From JASJAR01 sp038530285 (GTDB lineage: Bacteria; Pseudomonadota; Alphaproteobacteria; Rhodobacterales; Rhodobacteraceae), in the NCBI GenBank assembly GCA_038530285.1, contig JBCBCY010000007.1, positions 99,462-163,461 on the forward strand: a stretch of 64,000 nt of DNA. The letters run 5' to 3'. The notes under the pieces are model-generated. The model saw only the letters and a program-made list of their open reading frames with translations, was not told the DNA's origin and made no database searches. Of the stretch, positions 43,477-52,680 are shown in pieces. The position numbers were made by a program, and so were the translations under genes. Every line of letters begins with the position of its first letter. Within the stretch, counting starts at the first letter, position 1.

Positions 43477-43497
43477 GCTGCCAAGGCGTTTGGCAGC
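43477..43497. terminator. Hairpin downstream of GT4, possible terminator
   Basis: A perfect 8 bp stem (GCTGCCAA and TTGGCAGC) with a 5-base loop lies 60 bp after the stop. There is no T-run, so it is not a classic intrinsic terminator; it may stabilise the transcript end. Confidence 0.4.
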
Positions 43498-43654
43498 CCA
43501 TCACTCAACGCGATCAGCCGCTCTTTTGGCGCGTGAGTACGCCCGGGGCGGCACAGCTGGCGTCAAACACATGTGACCATTGCTGCAGTTGCAATATGAA
43601 CGGCCTAAACCTATGGTCCGTCGCAGCAGCGATTGCCATTAGGAGTGTTTGTTT

Positions 43655-45349
43655 TTGCGCGTTTTTTTCTTTCTGATCTTTGCCGGTTTGGCGGCCGTCG
43701 GCGGCTTTGGCTATGGGGTCGTGACGGGCGGCTCTGAGGGGTCCACCGTCAAGGAATATGCGGACCGGATCTCTCGTAAACTTGATGAGATCAGGGGTGT
43801 GCCGACCCCCGAAGAGCGGGCCATCGCCCGGATTGAAAGCACGTTTATCCGCTTCTCGGGGTCGCTGTACGACTTGCCCGACAGCCATTTCACTGCCGGT
43901 GGCGGGCTTACGGTCTGGGATGACACGCTGATGCTTGTCGACCGGGAAGGCACGGTCTTTCGGTTCGAAGACGGTCGCGGCCTGATCAAGACCGCGATCG
44001 CCACCCCCGAACACGGGGATGAGGCCTATACCGCGCTGGCCGCGACACCGCCTTACAACCAGCAAACACACAAGACCCGTCAGCTGCGCTACAACGACAT
44101 CATGTTCGTCGATACGGCCGAATTTCGCGGCCTTTTGGTGTCATACAATTTCTTTGACGCCGATCGCGTCTGCTACGGCAACCGGGTGGCAAAACTGCCC
44201 GTGGCCGAAGGCGCGTTATCCCCGGCTGATCTGACCGCGAACGAAGCGGATTGGGACATCTTCTTTGAATCGACCCCCTGCCTGACGTTCCGCGAATCCG
44301 GCACCGCGCTTGAAGGGATCCAGTCCGGGGGTCGGATGGCCATGCACCCCGACGGACGCATTGTTTTTGGCAGCGGCGATTTCGCGCTTGATGGGCTGAC
44401 CGCGCCGGACATTGGCCTGATGGACCCCGACGTGGTGTACGGCAAGGTGCTGGCGATCGATATCGCGACCGGCGACGCCGAGGTTTTGGCGTCCGGCCAC
44501 CGGAATATTCAGGGTGTTGCGGTCGATTCGGATGGCGACATCTGGACCGTTGAACACGGCGTGCGCGGCGGCGATGAACTGAACCACATCCAAAAAGGCG
44601 AGAATCACGGCTGGCCGCTGGAAAGCATGGGAACACTCTATTCCGGCCAGCCCTTCCCGACGGACAGTGTCATCGGCCGACATGACGAGTTTGATCAGCC
44701 CGCTTTCGCCTGGCTGCCTTCGGCGGCCACGTCCTCACTGGCTGCAATCGACAACTTCCACCCGGCTTGGGACGGCGGACTTCTGGTCGGGTCGTTGTCG
44801 GGCGCGCGCGAAGGTCAATCGTTGTGGCACATCCGGACCGAGGGTGACCGGGTTGTCTTCGCCGAACGCATTCGCCTTGAACGGCGGGTGCGGTATGTTC
44901 AGCAATACGGCGACCGCCTCGCGATCTGGCTCGACCCCACAAGTCTGCTGATCCTGGAACAAGAAGCGCGGCAAGATCCGCTCGGGTTCGCCCTGGCACA
45001 GTTGAACCAAACCCACCCGAATGTCGCCGGCGATGTCATTGAAACGCTGGAAGGCTGCAATCAATGCCATTCCTTTGAACAGCATGTGCACCTGGCGGGG
45101 CCGTCGTTGAACGGCGTTGTTGGCCGTCAGATCGCGGGCACCGGGTATCCGGGGTATTCCGATGCGTTGCAGGCCGCGTCGGGCCGTTGGACAAAAGAGA
45201 CGCTGAAGGCCTATCTGATCGATCCTTCGGGCTTTGCCCCCGGCACCTCGATGCCAGCGATGGGTCTGAACGATGACGAACATCTTGAGGCTTTGATCTC
45301 GGCACTCGAAGGGATGAACACCGGCGACGATGAGCATCTGCAGTATTAG
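43655..45349 (+). CDS. PQQ-type sugar dehydrogenase beta-propeller fused to cytochrome c
   Basis: The product is about 564 residues with an N-terminal hydrophobic anchor or signal. The beta-propeller region (about 65-435) has the soluble glucose/sorbosone dehydrogenase signatures G-H-R-N-I-Q-G-V-A and W-T-V-E-H-G-V-R-G-G-D-E-L-N, followed by G-E-N-H-G-W-P. A class I cytochrome c domain follows with the haem motif C-N-Q-C-H (Cys468 to His472) and a Met ligand in S-M-P-A-M-G. It would oxidise a sugar in the periplasm and pass electrons to the respiratory chain. I chose the TTG at 43655 because AGGAG ends 9 nt upstream; another in-frame TTG at 43649 is too close. Some of the PQQ-binding residues are not verified. 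Confidence 0.85.
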   Translation: MRVFFFLIFAGLAAVGGFGYGVVTGGSEGSTVKEYADRISRKLDEIRGVPTPEERAIARIESTFIRFSGSLYDLPDSHFTAGGGLTVWDDTLMLVDREGTVFRFEDGRGLIKTAIATPEHGDEAYTALAATPPYNQQTHKTRQLRYNDIMFVDTAEFRGLLVSYNFFDADRVCYGNRVAKLPVAEGALSPADLTANEADWDIFFESTPCLTFRESGTALEGIQSGGRMAMHPDGRIVFGSGDFALDGLTAPDIGLMDPDVVYGKVLAIDIATGDAEVLASGHRNIQGVAVDSDGDIWTVEHGVRGGDELNHIQKGENHGWPLESMGTLYSGQPFPTDSVIGRHDEFDQPAFAWLPSAATSSLAAIDNFHPAWDGGLLVGSLSGAREGQSLWHIRTEGDRVVFAERIRLERRVRYVQQYGDRLAIWLDPTSLLILEQEARQDPLGFALAQLNQTHPNVAGDVIETLEGCNQCHSFEQHVHLAGPSLNGVVGRQIAGTGYPGYSDALQAASGRWTKETLKAYLIDPSGFAPGTSMPAMGLNDDEHLEALISALEGMNTGDDEHLQY

Positions 45350-45387
45350 CACCGCAAAAAAGAGCCTCGCATGATTTTTAGGCAAGT

Positions 45388-45423
45388 CCCGGAAACCGGC
45401 GATCTGACACGGTCGTTTCCGGG
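45388..45423. terminator. Strong hairpin, probable transcription terminator
   Basis: A perfect 9 bp inverted repeat (CCCGGAAAC and GTTTCCGGG) encloses 18 bases that can pair further (CCG with CGG). It lies 39 bp after the cytochrome fusion stop and before the acyltransferase gene. A short CGTTT follows instead of a T-run. Confidence 0.5.
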
Positions 45424-45475
45424 CGTTTCAATACCCAACGTCGGCAATCGGGTTTAAGGGCATATTGGGTTCGCG

Positions 45476-47464
45476 ATGGGGGCGTCGAGGATGAACACTG
45501 GCTATAGGCCCGATATTGACGGCTTGCGCACGGTCGCGGTCGGGTCGGTGCTGATCTATCACCTCGATCTTTATGTGGCAGGCCGCAAAGTCTTCGAAGG
45601 CGGGTTTCTCGGCGTCGACATCTTCTTTGTGATCTCGGGCTTTCTGATCGCCGGTCTGATCCGCAAGGACTACCTCGACACTGGTCGGTTCTCGCTCCTC
45701 GATTTCTATGAACGCCGGGCCAGGCGGTTGCTGCCGGCCTTGTTTGTGGTCATCGGGGCAAGCTTCGTGGCTGCGGCGGCCATCCTGCCCGCGACCGCGA
45801 TGATGGATTTCGCCGTCTCGGCGCTGGCCGCTATTGGCTTTGTGTCCAACATCTACTGGCTTGCCGAAAGCCAGATCTACGGGGCGCAGTCGGGCCTGAT
45901 CGCGCCCTTGCTGCACACCTGGTCGCTGGCGGTTGAAGAACAATTCTATCTGGTCTTCCCGCTGATCTATATCGCCGTCCTGGCTCGGGTGCGGCGCGGT
46001 TTGGCCGCTGTTGGGCTTGGCGCCATCGCGGCAGGCTTTGTGCTGGCCCTGGTTCTGACCCGGTGGGACTTTTCGTTTTCCTTCTACATGCTTTTTGCCC
46101 GCATCTGGGAGCTTTTGGCCGGTGCGGTTCTGGCCCATGCGCTGGCTGCGCGCCCTGCATTGGGACAGGCGGTGCCCTTAAGATGGGCTTTGCCAAGCCT
46201 CGGGCTGGTCCTGATCGCGGGATCGCTTCTGACCACGGGGCTGCGCGACGGGCATCCCGGGTTGGCCACACTGCCGGTGATTGTCGGCACGGTGCTGATC
46301 ATCTGGTTTGCCCGCCCCACCGACCCGGTCACGCGGCTTTTGGCGTCGCGGCCGTTTGTGGCGGTGGGGTTGATTTCGTATGCACTTTATTTGTGGCATT
46401 ACCCGATCTACGCCTTTGGTCGGCGCCTGGCCCTGATGGAGCCTGGGCCGGTGGATTATGCCGCCTGGGTCGCGCTGAGTTTTGCGGCCGCAACGGCAAC
46501 TTATTACCTGGTCGAGCAGCCTTTTCGGCGCCGCAACGTCGTGACGCGCCCGGTGATGATCGCAAGCCTGTGTCTGGGCGCGGTCGCGATCCTGGGGGCG
46601 TCGGTGTTCACCCTGGACCGGGACGGCGCGCCGGGGCGGCTGACCGGCATTGCGGCCCTTTACGGTCCGGCCAATCCAGACAATCTGGGTCTGCGCGCCC
46701 AGTCCTGGGATCTTTTGAATGATCGGCTGCTGGGCTTTGGGGATGCGAAACCATCTTTGAGCGAACACGCCCACAGCCCGTCACACGATGAAGCCACCCG
46801 GCTTTGGTTCGACCCCGATAGCGCGGCCCAAAAGGTTCTGATCGTGGGGGATTCTCATGCCAAGGACATGTACAACATGCTGTCGCAGAACCTGGATATC
46901 CTGCCCGGGATCGAGGTTGCGCGCTTTGGCATGGCCGTCGAGATCAAGACGGAACATCTGGACGCCCTGCAAGCCTCTCCGAATTTCGCTGCGGCCGATA
47001 CGGTGCTGGTCAGCTTCCGCTACCGCCGCTTTGCGATGGATGATCTTCCATTGCTTCTTGATGTGCTGGCTCAAAGCGGCAAACAGGTGGTGCTGACGTC
47101 CCGCGCGCCCGAATTTGAAGCCGACAGCCCCTTCACCACGGTCGATCTGGCCCTGCGCCGCGATGGCAAGCTGGACCGCGATGCCGTCGAAGCCCTTGCC
47201 TGGGCCACCCGCACGGTCACACCTGATCATCCCACCAATCAGCGCCTTGCGGATTATGCCGAAGACTATGGTTTTATGCTTTTGGACAAAGAGCCGTTGT
47301 TGTGCGATCGCGCCGCCGAGCGCTGCACCATGGTCACGCCGGACGGGCGCAAGATGCATTTCGACTACGGCCACTACACGATGCATGGCGCTGCCGTGAT
47401 CGGACAGCGGATTGCGGATATGAACTGGCTGGCCCCGCTCGATCAGGCGCGAACGGGGCTTTAG
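45476..47464 (+). CDS. OafA/YrhL-type acyltransferase with SGNH domain
   Basis: The 662-residue protein has an N-terminal Acyltransferase_3 membrane domain (about 10-370). It begins Y-R-P-D-I-D-G-L-R and has the R-X10-H catalytic motif intact (R-T-V-A-V-G-S-V-L-I-Y-H). A second half (about 430-655) carries the SGNH esterase-like G-D-S-H-A block and a late D-Y-x-H-Y-T-M-H-G catalytic-type Asp/His block. Such proteins O-acetylate surface glycans or peptidoglycan from cytoplasmic acyl-CoA. The start may instead be the ATG at 45491. It is convergent with the nucleotidyltransferase gene. Confidence 0.94.
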   Translation: MGASRMNTGYRPDIDGLRTVAVGSVLIYHLDLYVAGRKVFEGGFLGVDIFFVISGFLIAGLIRKDYLDTGRFSLLDFYERRARRLLPALFVVIGASFVAAAAILPATAMMDFAVSALAAIGFVSNIYWLAESQIYGAQSGLIAPLLHTWSLAVEEQFYLVFPLIYIAVLARVRRGLAAVGLGAIAAGFVLALVLTRWDFSFSFYMLFARIWELLAGAVLAHALAARPALGQAVPLRWALPSLGLVLIAGSLLTTGLRDGHPGLATLPVIVGTVLIIWFARPTDPVTRLLASRPFVAVGLISYALYLWHYPIYAFGRRLALMEPGPVDYAAWVALSFAAATATYYLVEQPFRRRNVVTRPVMIASLCLGAVAILGASVFTLDRDGAPGRLTGIAALYGPANPDNLGLRAQSWDLLNDRLLGFGDAKPSLSEHAHSPSHDEATRLWFDPDSAAQKVLIVGDSHAKDMYNMLSQNLDILPGIEVARFGMAVEIKTEHLDALQASPNFAAADTVLVSFRYRRFAMDDLPLLLDVLAQSGKQVVLTSRAPEFEADSPFTTVDLALRRDGKLDRDAVEALAWATRTVTPDHPTNQRLADYAEDYGFMLLDKEPLLCDRAAERCTMVTPDGRKMHFDYGHYTMHGAAVIGQRIADMNWLAPLDQARTGL

Positions 47465-47467
47465 CGC

Positions 47468-48226
47468 TTAGCCTTCTTCGGCGATCAGCCGGGCCCGGAT
47501 CGCCAGGTCGTTGGCGTCCTCAAGGCTAGAGACATCGTTGAGGTTGATATACTCGCCGGTCATGTCGAAGGCGGAAACCGAATGACCGTCGCGAATAAGC
47601 TCATCGACGAAGTTCACGAATTCCACCGAAGGGCGTCCGCCGTCATAGGCTTCTGCCAGCTTATCAAGAACAACCGGGGCCGCGATGAAGGTCGCCATGC
47701 CCAGAATGTCATTCTGGACGCTGACGGGGTTCTCCACCAGCCGCACAATCCGCGCGCCGTTGCGTTCGACCGAGAAGTTGCGCTTGATCGCCTCTTCATC
47801 GGCGCCGGTTTTCACAGCCACGGTTACCGTGTGATCGGCAAAGCCCGATGTGGTGATGTCGGCAATATTGGTGCCCAGGTAAAACTCGTCTGACAACATC
47901 ACGCAGGCATGGCGGCCCGCCAGGTACGGCTTGGCCAGCAGCACCGACCAGGCCCAGCCGCGGTCCAGGTGCTGGTTGTGCTCATAATGGATTTTCACGC
48001 CCATATCCGACCCGTCGCCCAGGGTTTCCATCACCTCGTCGGCCATATAGCCGGTGATGATCACGACCTCTTCGATTCCGAGATCTTCTTTCATGATGGT
48101 GATGTTGCGCGCCAGGTTCGGTTTGCCGTCGATGGCAAAGAGCCCCTTGTGGATTTCGTAGCTATAGGGCCGGGCACGCACGCCGCTGCCCGCTGCGGGA
48201 ATAATACCTATCATCTTATTTGTCAT
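47468..48226 (-). CDS. Sugar-phosphate nucleotidyltransferase-like protein
   Basis: The 252-residue protein has the N-terminal NTP-binding signature I-I-P-A-A-G-S-G-V-R-A-R-P followed by K in E-I-H-K-G-L, and a metal-site-like L-S-D-E-F-Y-L-G. It belongs with glucose-1-phosphate thymidylyl/uridylyl/cytidylyltransferase-like enzymes. A GAGGGG ribosome binding site lies just before the ATG. It is the last gene of a three-gene unit with a kinase and a phosphatase, so it likely activates the sugar those enzymes handle. The nucleotide used cannot be read from the sequence. Confidence 0.87.
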   Translation of the reverse strand: MTNKMIGIIPAAGSGVRARPYSYEIHKGLFAIDGKPNLARNITIMKEDLGIEEVVIITGYMADEVMETLGDGSDMGVKIHYEHNQHLDRGWAWSVLLAKPYLAGRHACVMLSDEFYLGTNIADITTSGFADHTVTVAVKTGADEEAIKRNFSVERNGARIVRLVENPVSVQNDILGMATFIAAPVVLDKLAEAYDGGRPSVEFVNFVDELIRDGHSVSAFDMTGEYINLNDVSSLEDANDLAIRARLIAEEG

Positions 48227-48242
48227 ATCCGTCCCCTCGACG

Positions 48243-49487
48243 TCAGAGCGATTGTTTGGAGTAAAAGTCTTCGATCACCGTCTTGAACCGGTCGATCGTG
48301 CCAATCTCGTCATATTGCATCATGATCCAATGCGAGAGGTCGACGTTCATGCATTCCAGCTTGGTGCGCATGTCGATGTCTTCGATATCGCGCACATCAG
48401 CCACACCGGCCAGCCCCACTGTGCGGCGGGCGACCGAACAGGCGCAAAAGCCCATCGCGTCATCGAAAATCGCCCGCATGAAGCGGGTTTTGTAGGCGGC
48501 CAGATCGCGCGCATCGAGCATCCCGTCCAGAAGCAGGGCCGATTCAGGTGCGGCGTCCCAGAGGTTTAGGAACGTTGCCTCAAACGTGGTCCAGATCGCG
48601 ACGCATTCGCCCAGTAGCCAGGCCTGATACTCGGGCCCGCCGGGGCGGGAATAATGCGAGGTATAGGCCAAAAGGAAATTGGCGATGATCTTGCCCACAT
48701 CGAAGCCAAACGGCCCGAAGAAGGCGAATTCCACGTCGATCACGAAGCTTCTGTCCTGATCGACCATGACCGACCCGGTGTGGATGTCGCCGTGCAACAG
48801 CGCGTCCGCCTTGGTCAAAAACAGCTCTTTGAAGCGCAAGACCCGGTGCAGATACTCAGGGTCAGACCGGAACACCTTCAGCGCATGTTCGTTCATCGGC
48901 CGGTTTTGGTAGTTCGACGGATGATCGACATAAGGGAAGGTGAAAATGAACTCCTCGGTGAGCTTGCACAGCTCATCATTGAGGTTGAAATCCTGCATCA
49001 AGCGGCGCCGAGCGATGCTTTCCATGCCCAGCGTCGAGGTTTTGAACAGGGTTTCACCCAAAAAGCGGCCGATATCAGCACCAACCCGGGGGAATTTCAC
49101 CCCTTCGATCATCGGATAGCGCAGCACCTGCACAGCACCGAGGTCCTGCATGACCAGAACGCTCATCTCGGGGTCCGAATGCAGAATCTCGGGCACGAAA
49201 TCGGGCACCAGGTCGTTGTAGACCTCAAGCGCGCGGGTCTCGAACCGGATGCGTTCGCGCGACAGGGGCCAGCCTTCGCCTTTGACCCGCAGATAGGGGA
49301 CCGCCTGTTTCAGGATCACCGAGCGTGATGGATCGCCCGCGCGCGCCACACGGAACACGAAGTTGAGGTTGCCATCGCCGATCTCGGTGATGTCATAGCC
49401 GTCACCATCGCCCAAGACCTCGACGACGCGCGGAATCGCAGCGAGATAGCCCGGGATCAGGCCCTCATCTAATACAGTGTAACTCAC
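48243..49487 (-). CDS. S-methyl-5-thioribose kinase-like phosphotransferase (MtnK family)
   Basis: The 414-residue kinase has a protein-kinase-like fold. I-G-D-G-N-L-N-F-V-F and V-I-L-K-Q-A form the ATP site, and L-L-H-G-D-I-H-T-G-S-V-M-V is the catalytic loop. F-V-I-D-V-E-F-A-F-F-G-P-F-G-F-D-V-G is the Mg-binding motif. These last two are specific hallmarks of MtnK. MtnK makes 5-methylthioribose-1-phosphate in methionine salvage, but none of the other salvage genes (mtnA, mtnB, mtnD) is here. The neighbours are a nucleotidyltransferase, a monophosphatase and glycan genes, so the kinase may have been recruited to make a sugar-1-phosphate for polymer synthesis. That role is inferred. It starts at a GTG, 24 bp after the phosphatase stop. 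Confidence 0.87.
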   Translation of the reverse strand: MSYTVLDEGLIPGYLAAIPRVVEVLGDGDGYDITEIGDGNLNFVFRVARAGDPSRSVILKQAVPYLRVKGEGWPLSRERIRFETRALEVYNDLVPDFVPEILHSDPEMSVLVMQDLGAVQVLRYPMIEGVKFPRVGADIGRFLGETLFKTSTLGMESIARRRLMQDFNLNDELCKLTEEFIFTFPYVDHPSNYQNRPMNEHALKVFRSDPEYLHRVLRFKELFLTKADALLHGDIHTGSVMVDQDRSFVIDVEFAFFGPFGFDVGKIIANFLLAYTSHYSRPGGPEYQAWLLGECVAIWTTFEATFLNLWDAAPESALLLDGMLDARDLAAYKTRFMRAIFDDAMGFCACSVARRTVGLAGVADVRDIEDIDMRTKLECMNVDLSHWIMMQYDEIGTIDRFKTVIEDFYSKQSL

Positions 49488-49511
49488 GGGTCTTCTTCAC
49501 TTCCGGCAGGA

Positions 49512-50363
49512 TCAGGCGAACTCGCGCTCGAGAAAGCTTGGTTCGATGAACTTCGATGACTTGGGATTTACCACCTGCAGACGCTCAAGCACCTGATCGT
49601 GGATCAGCCCGTTGGTCATGCACAGATCGGTTTGGTTCATCGTCCAGGGATTGCCGTTGAAATCGGTGACCTTGCCACCGGCTTCTTCGACGCAGATCAC
49701 GCCTGCGGCCACATCCCAGCACGGAATGTTGAGGGTGACAAAGCTGTCGACCCGGCCTGCGGCCACGGTATAGGCCTCGATCGCGGCGGACCCCATCTTG
49801 CGGAAGTCTTTGATCGATTCGTTCAGCGAATAGCTCATCTTGGAAAAGCGCTGGTTGGTCTTTTCGCCACCCGGGCAACCGACACTGTAGCTTTTGCCAA
49901 GTTCCGCGGTTTCCGACACCACCACTGGGCGCCCGTTCAGCGTGCAGCCCTGGCCGCGCCGGGCGACACAGAATTCTTCGATGAACGGCGCATAGATCAC
50001 GCCGGTGATCGGGCGGCCTTCAAAGGCCAGGCAGATCGAGACGGCGAAAAACGGGTTGTGGTTGACGTAGTTCGAACTGCCATCCAGCGGATCGACCACC
50101 CAGCAATACGGGCTGCCGTTGTCGATTTCACCTGTTTCTTCAGTCAGAAGGTTATGGTCAGGGTGCCGGTCGGTGATCAGATCGATGATGATCTTGTCGG
50201 CCTCATGGTCCGCCTGCGAGGTAATCTCTTTGGTCAGGCCGCGGTTGGCGATCGACAGCGTCTCTGCACCATACATCTCAATATGACGGCGCTTGTATTT
50301 GCGCATCAGATTGTCACCGGCCAACTTGGCTGCATCAACAGCGGTTCGGGTGAAGAATTCCAT
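49512..50363 (-). CDS. Inositol monophosphatase-family phosphatase
   Basis: The 283-residue protein has the metal-binding set of the family: E-E-T near residue 75, W-V-V-D-P-L-D-G-S-S-N-Y near 88-99, and W-D-V-A-A-G near residue 217. It would hydrolyse a sugar- or polyol-phosphate. A textbook ribosome binding site (AGGAGG) precedes the ATG. It is the first gene of the unit with the MtnK-like kinase and the nucleotidyltransferase. Substrates of this family cannot be told apart by sequence. Confidence 0.9.
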   Translation of the reverse strand: MEFFTRTAVDAAKLAGDNLMRKYKRRHIEMYGAETLSIANRGLTKEITSQADHEADKIIIDLITDRHPDHNLLTEETGEIDNGSPYCWVVDPLDGSSNYVNHNPFFAVSICLAFEGRPITGVIYAPFIEEFCVARRGQGCTLNGRPVVVSETAELGKSYSVGCPGGEKTNQRFSKMSYSLNESIKDFRKMGSAAIEAYTVAAGRVDSFVTLNIPCWDVAAGVICVEEAGGKVTDFNGNPWTMNQTDLCMTNGLIHDQVLERLQVVNPKSSKFIEPSFLEREFA

Positions 50364-50598
50364 ACTCGTATCCTCCTAAATGTCGGCCCTTCATCCCAGA
50401 GGACCACAATTTGGAAATTAACTTTGGCTGATCCCGCTCAGAAAAGCACGCCTGAACGTCACCGTAGTGTTCCAACATAGAACGCCGCGATGGTGCAAGT
50501 ATAAAGCGGGCAGTGCACGCTAGAGCTGTAAAACCAACCGCTAGGGCCGGTTTTGCGTTTCGCGCTTTGCATAAAAACGGTCATTCGGGCGGGATCGT

Positions 50599-51570
50599 TC
50601 AACCGGTCGCCTTCACCCGAGAGGATTCTTCCTCCCGGCGGTCGCGAATTTTGCCATAGGCGCCCAGAAGTTCGGCCAGCGTCGTCACCATCGGCCCCAC
50701 CACGCCCAGTCCGTGCTGGCCAATATGTTTGGGCAGGCTTTGCACGCTGCGGCCAAACATGCGGATGTAATTGGCGGGCAGGGACTTTTCGGGCTGCTTC
50801 AGCTTCATCAACTGCTGACCGCGGAAATTGGTCTTCCAGCGTTTCTGCCATTCGCCCCGATTTGTGGATTTGGCCGCCGTGGTCGCAAGGCGCCCATGCA
50901 TGTGAAGCATATGGGCTTGCGTTGCCAGGATCAGCGGAACCCCAAGGCGCTTGGCGCGGACAAAGTAGTCATCGTCCGAACCATAAAACGGAAACATCAG
51001 GTCGAAATAGCCGACCTTCTTAAAGGTGTCGCAGGCGGCCAGCACCGCCGCGCCGATCATACCGTCCTGAGGGTAGTAGCGTTTGACCGCCCGGTGATAG
51101 ACCGCATCGGTCACCAGATCGGGCGTGTTTTGCACATGTTTCAGCATGATGTGATCAAGCGCGTCGGGTTCGCGGTAGTTGATCTGCAAAGGTGTCACGA
51201 TGGACCCGTCCACTTCGGCGCAGACCGCGACCATCTCTTCCAGGGCGCCGGGCCGCATTTCGGTGTCGTCATTCAGAAGGATCATGTAATCGGCCCCGGT
51301 CGCCAACCCCAGGTCGATCCCGTCGTTCAGCGCCTGCGACAGCGACATGTTCTGCGCATTGGTGACGGCCGTGACATCCTGAGGCGGGTAAGTGGCCAAA
51401 ACCTCAGCGGTGTTGTCGGGTGAGCCGTTGTTGATGACCGTCACCGAAACATCGAGCGTGTCACTGCGTGCCGCCAGCAACGAGGTGATGCAGGTCTGGA
51501 TAAAATCGTCACGGTTGTAGGTGATTACCACACAGGCTACGCTGGGCTTGCTGTCAGACGACGCACTCAT
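50599..51570 (-). CDS. Glycosyltransferase family 2
   Basis: The 323-residue protein opens with V-V-I-T-Y-N-R-D-D-F-I and has V-I-N-N-G-S-P-D-N-T-A. The metal-site region M-I-L-L-N-D-D-T-E-M-R and Y-G-S-D-D-D-Y-F-V-R-A-K follow, the acceptor/base region of GlfT- and WbbL-like enzymes. It has an AAGGA ribosome binding site. It is divergent from the carrier-protein operon and separated by 235 bp from the phosphatase gene. Confidence 0.92.
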   Translation of the reverse strand: MSASSDSKPSVACVVITYNRDDFIQTCITSLLAARSDTLDVSVTVINNGSPDNTAEVLATYPPQDVTAVTNAQNMSLSQALNDGIDLGLATGADYMILLNDDTEMRPGALEEMVAVCAEVDGSIVTPLQINYREPDALDHIMLKHVQNTPDLVTDAVYHRAVKRYYPQDGMIGAAVLAACDTFKKVGYFDLMFPFYGSDDDYFVRAKRLGVPLILATQAHMLHMHGRLATTAAKSTNRGEWQKRWKTNFRGQQLMKLKQPEKSLPANYIRMFGRSVQSLPKHIGQHGLGVVGPMVTTLAELLGAYGKIRDRREEESSRVKATG

Positions 51571-51751
51571 GCCGAATTCCTTCTACGCATATTCTTCCAC
51601 CGAACTGGCTAAAATACGTGCCGAAAATCACACAAAACTCTATCAACGCAAGACTTCTTTCTGCGGGGCAGCATGCGGACTTGCTTTGCTTTGTGGTTGC
51701 GAACATCAATTGCCGCGTATCTGCTGCTGTAACGATTGCCACCAAATAAAC

Positions 51752-52366
51752 ATGACTGAAGACACTGATGATATCCCCGGCGTTCTCGTCGGTCAGGACC
51801 TGATCCGCGAGATGGGTATTCGCGCGGTGATGGCGGAAGATTACCGCACGCATGGCCGAAATCTGGGCCGGCCGGGTTTACATGCGGTTTTGGTCCATCG
51901 CCTTGGTGTATGGGCCGAAACCTTCCGCAGGCCCATACGGATCCCGCTTCTGATTTTATACAATATCGGCTTTTCGTTCTGCCGGGCGATGTACGGGATT
52001 GAATTGCCCCGATCGGTGAAACTCGGCCGCAGATTCGAGATCGGCCACCAAAGCGGCATTGTCATTCACACCTGGTCGACCTTCGGGAACGATTGCATCG
52101 TCCGCCAGGGGGTGACTTTGGGCATGGCCACCGATGCGCGCTGGGTTCCCGGCGAAGGCCCGGTCATTGGCAACAATGTCAGCTTTTCGCCGGGCTGTAT
52201 CGTGATCGGAAACGTTCGCATCGGGGACAATGTTCAGATCGGTCCAAATTGCGTAGTGACCAATGACGTGCCGGCGAATCGAATATTGTTTATGTCAGCA
52301 CCGCGGGTTTTGCCCCGACAAATGCCGACCGACACGGACCAGACAGATAACGAGGATCAAACGTGA
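51752..52366 (+). CDS. Serine O-acetyltransferase-like (left-handed beta-helix) acyltransferase
   Basis: The product is about 204 residues. The C-terminal half contains hexapeptide repeats forming a left-handed beta-helix, with I-G-H-Q-S-G-I-V-I-H-T and Q-G-V-T-L-G matching the acetyl-CoA site of CysE-type enzymes. N-N-V-S-F-S-P-G-C-I-V-I-G-N-V-R-I-G-D-N-V is the coil. The N-terminal helical part is short, so a sugar or acyl-carrier acetyltransferase is as likely as true serine acetyltransferase. It opens the carrier-protein operon, and its stop overlaps the ACP gene. Confidence 0.8.
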   Translation: MTEDTDDIPGVLVGQDLIREMGIRAVMAEDYRTHGRNLGRPGLHAVLVHRLGVWAETFRRPIRIPLLILYNIGFSFCRAMYGIELPRSVKLGRRFEIGHQSGIVIHTWSTFGNDCIVRQGVTLGMATDARWVPGEGPVIGNNVSFSPGCIVIGNVRIGDNVQIGPNCVVTNDVPANRILFMSAPRVLPRQMPTDTDQTDNEDQT

Positions 52367-52680
52367 CTCAAATCGATTATGATACCGCTCTTGCGGCCGT
52401 GACCGCGGCTGTTGATGAGATCAATCTCTCACAGGCTGACGACGCCCAGATTTCAAAAGACGCCGATGCGGTGCTCTTCGGCGATGGCTCGGCGTTGGAC
52501 AGCGTTGGTCTGGTGCAGGTGGTGATGGCCGCCGAAGCGCATCTTGCCGATGCCACCGGGCTTGACGTGGTGCTGGCGTCCGAAGCGGCGATGTCGCGCA
52601 AGCGCAGCCCCTACCGGTCGTTGAAACTTCTGGCCGAATACGCCGTTGAAATGGCCGCTGAAGACGGCGCAGCCGCATGA
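52363..52680 (+). CDS. Discrete acyl carrier protein
   Basis: The 105-residue acidic protein has a helical carrier-protein pattern with the phosphopantetheine site at Ser47 in A-L-D-S-V-G-L-V, flanked by hydrophobic helix residues. It is longer than a fatty-acid ACP and its D-S-V-G-L motif is slightly divergent. The GTG start overlaps the previous stop (GTGA), and a GAGG precedes it. It very likely carries the acyl or aminoacyl group handled by the SDR and ligase that follow. Confidence 0.8.
   Translation: MTQIDYDTALAAVTAAVDEINLSQADDAQISKDADAVLFGDGSALDSVGLVQVVMAAEAHLADATGLDVVLASEAAMSRKRSPYRSLKLLAEYAVEMAAEDGAAA

Noticed and set aside
48243..49487. Reading the kinase as a choline/aminoglycoside phosphotransferase
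   Set aside because: The catalytic loop H-G-D-I-H-T-G-S and the E-F-A-F-F-G-P-F-G-F-D motif fit MtnK specifically.
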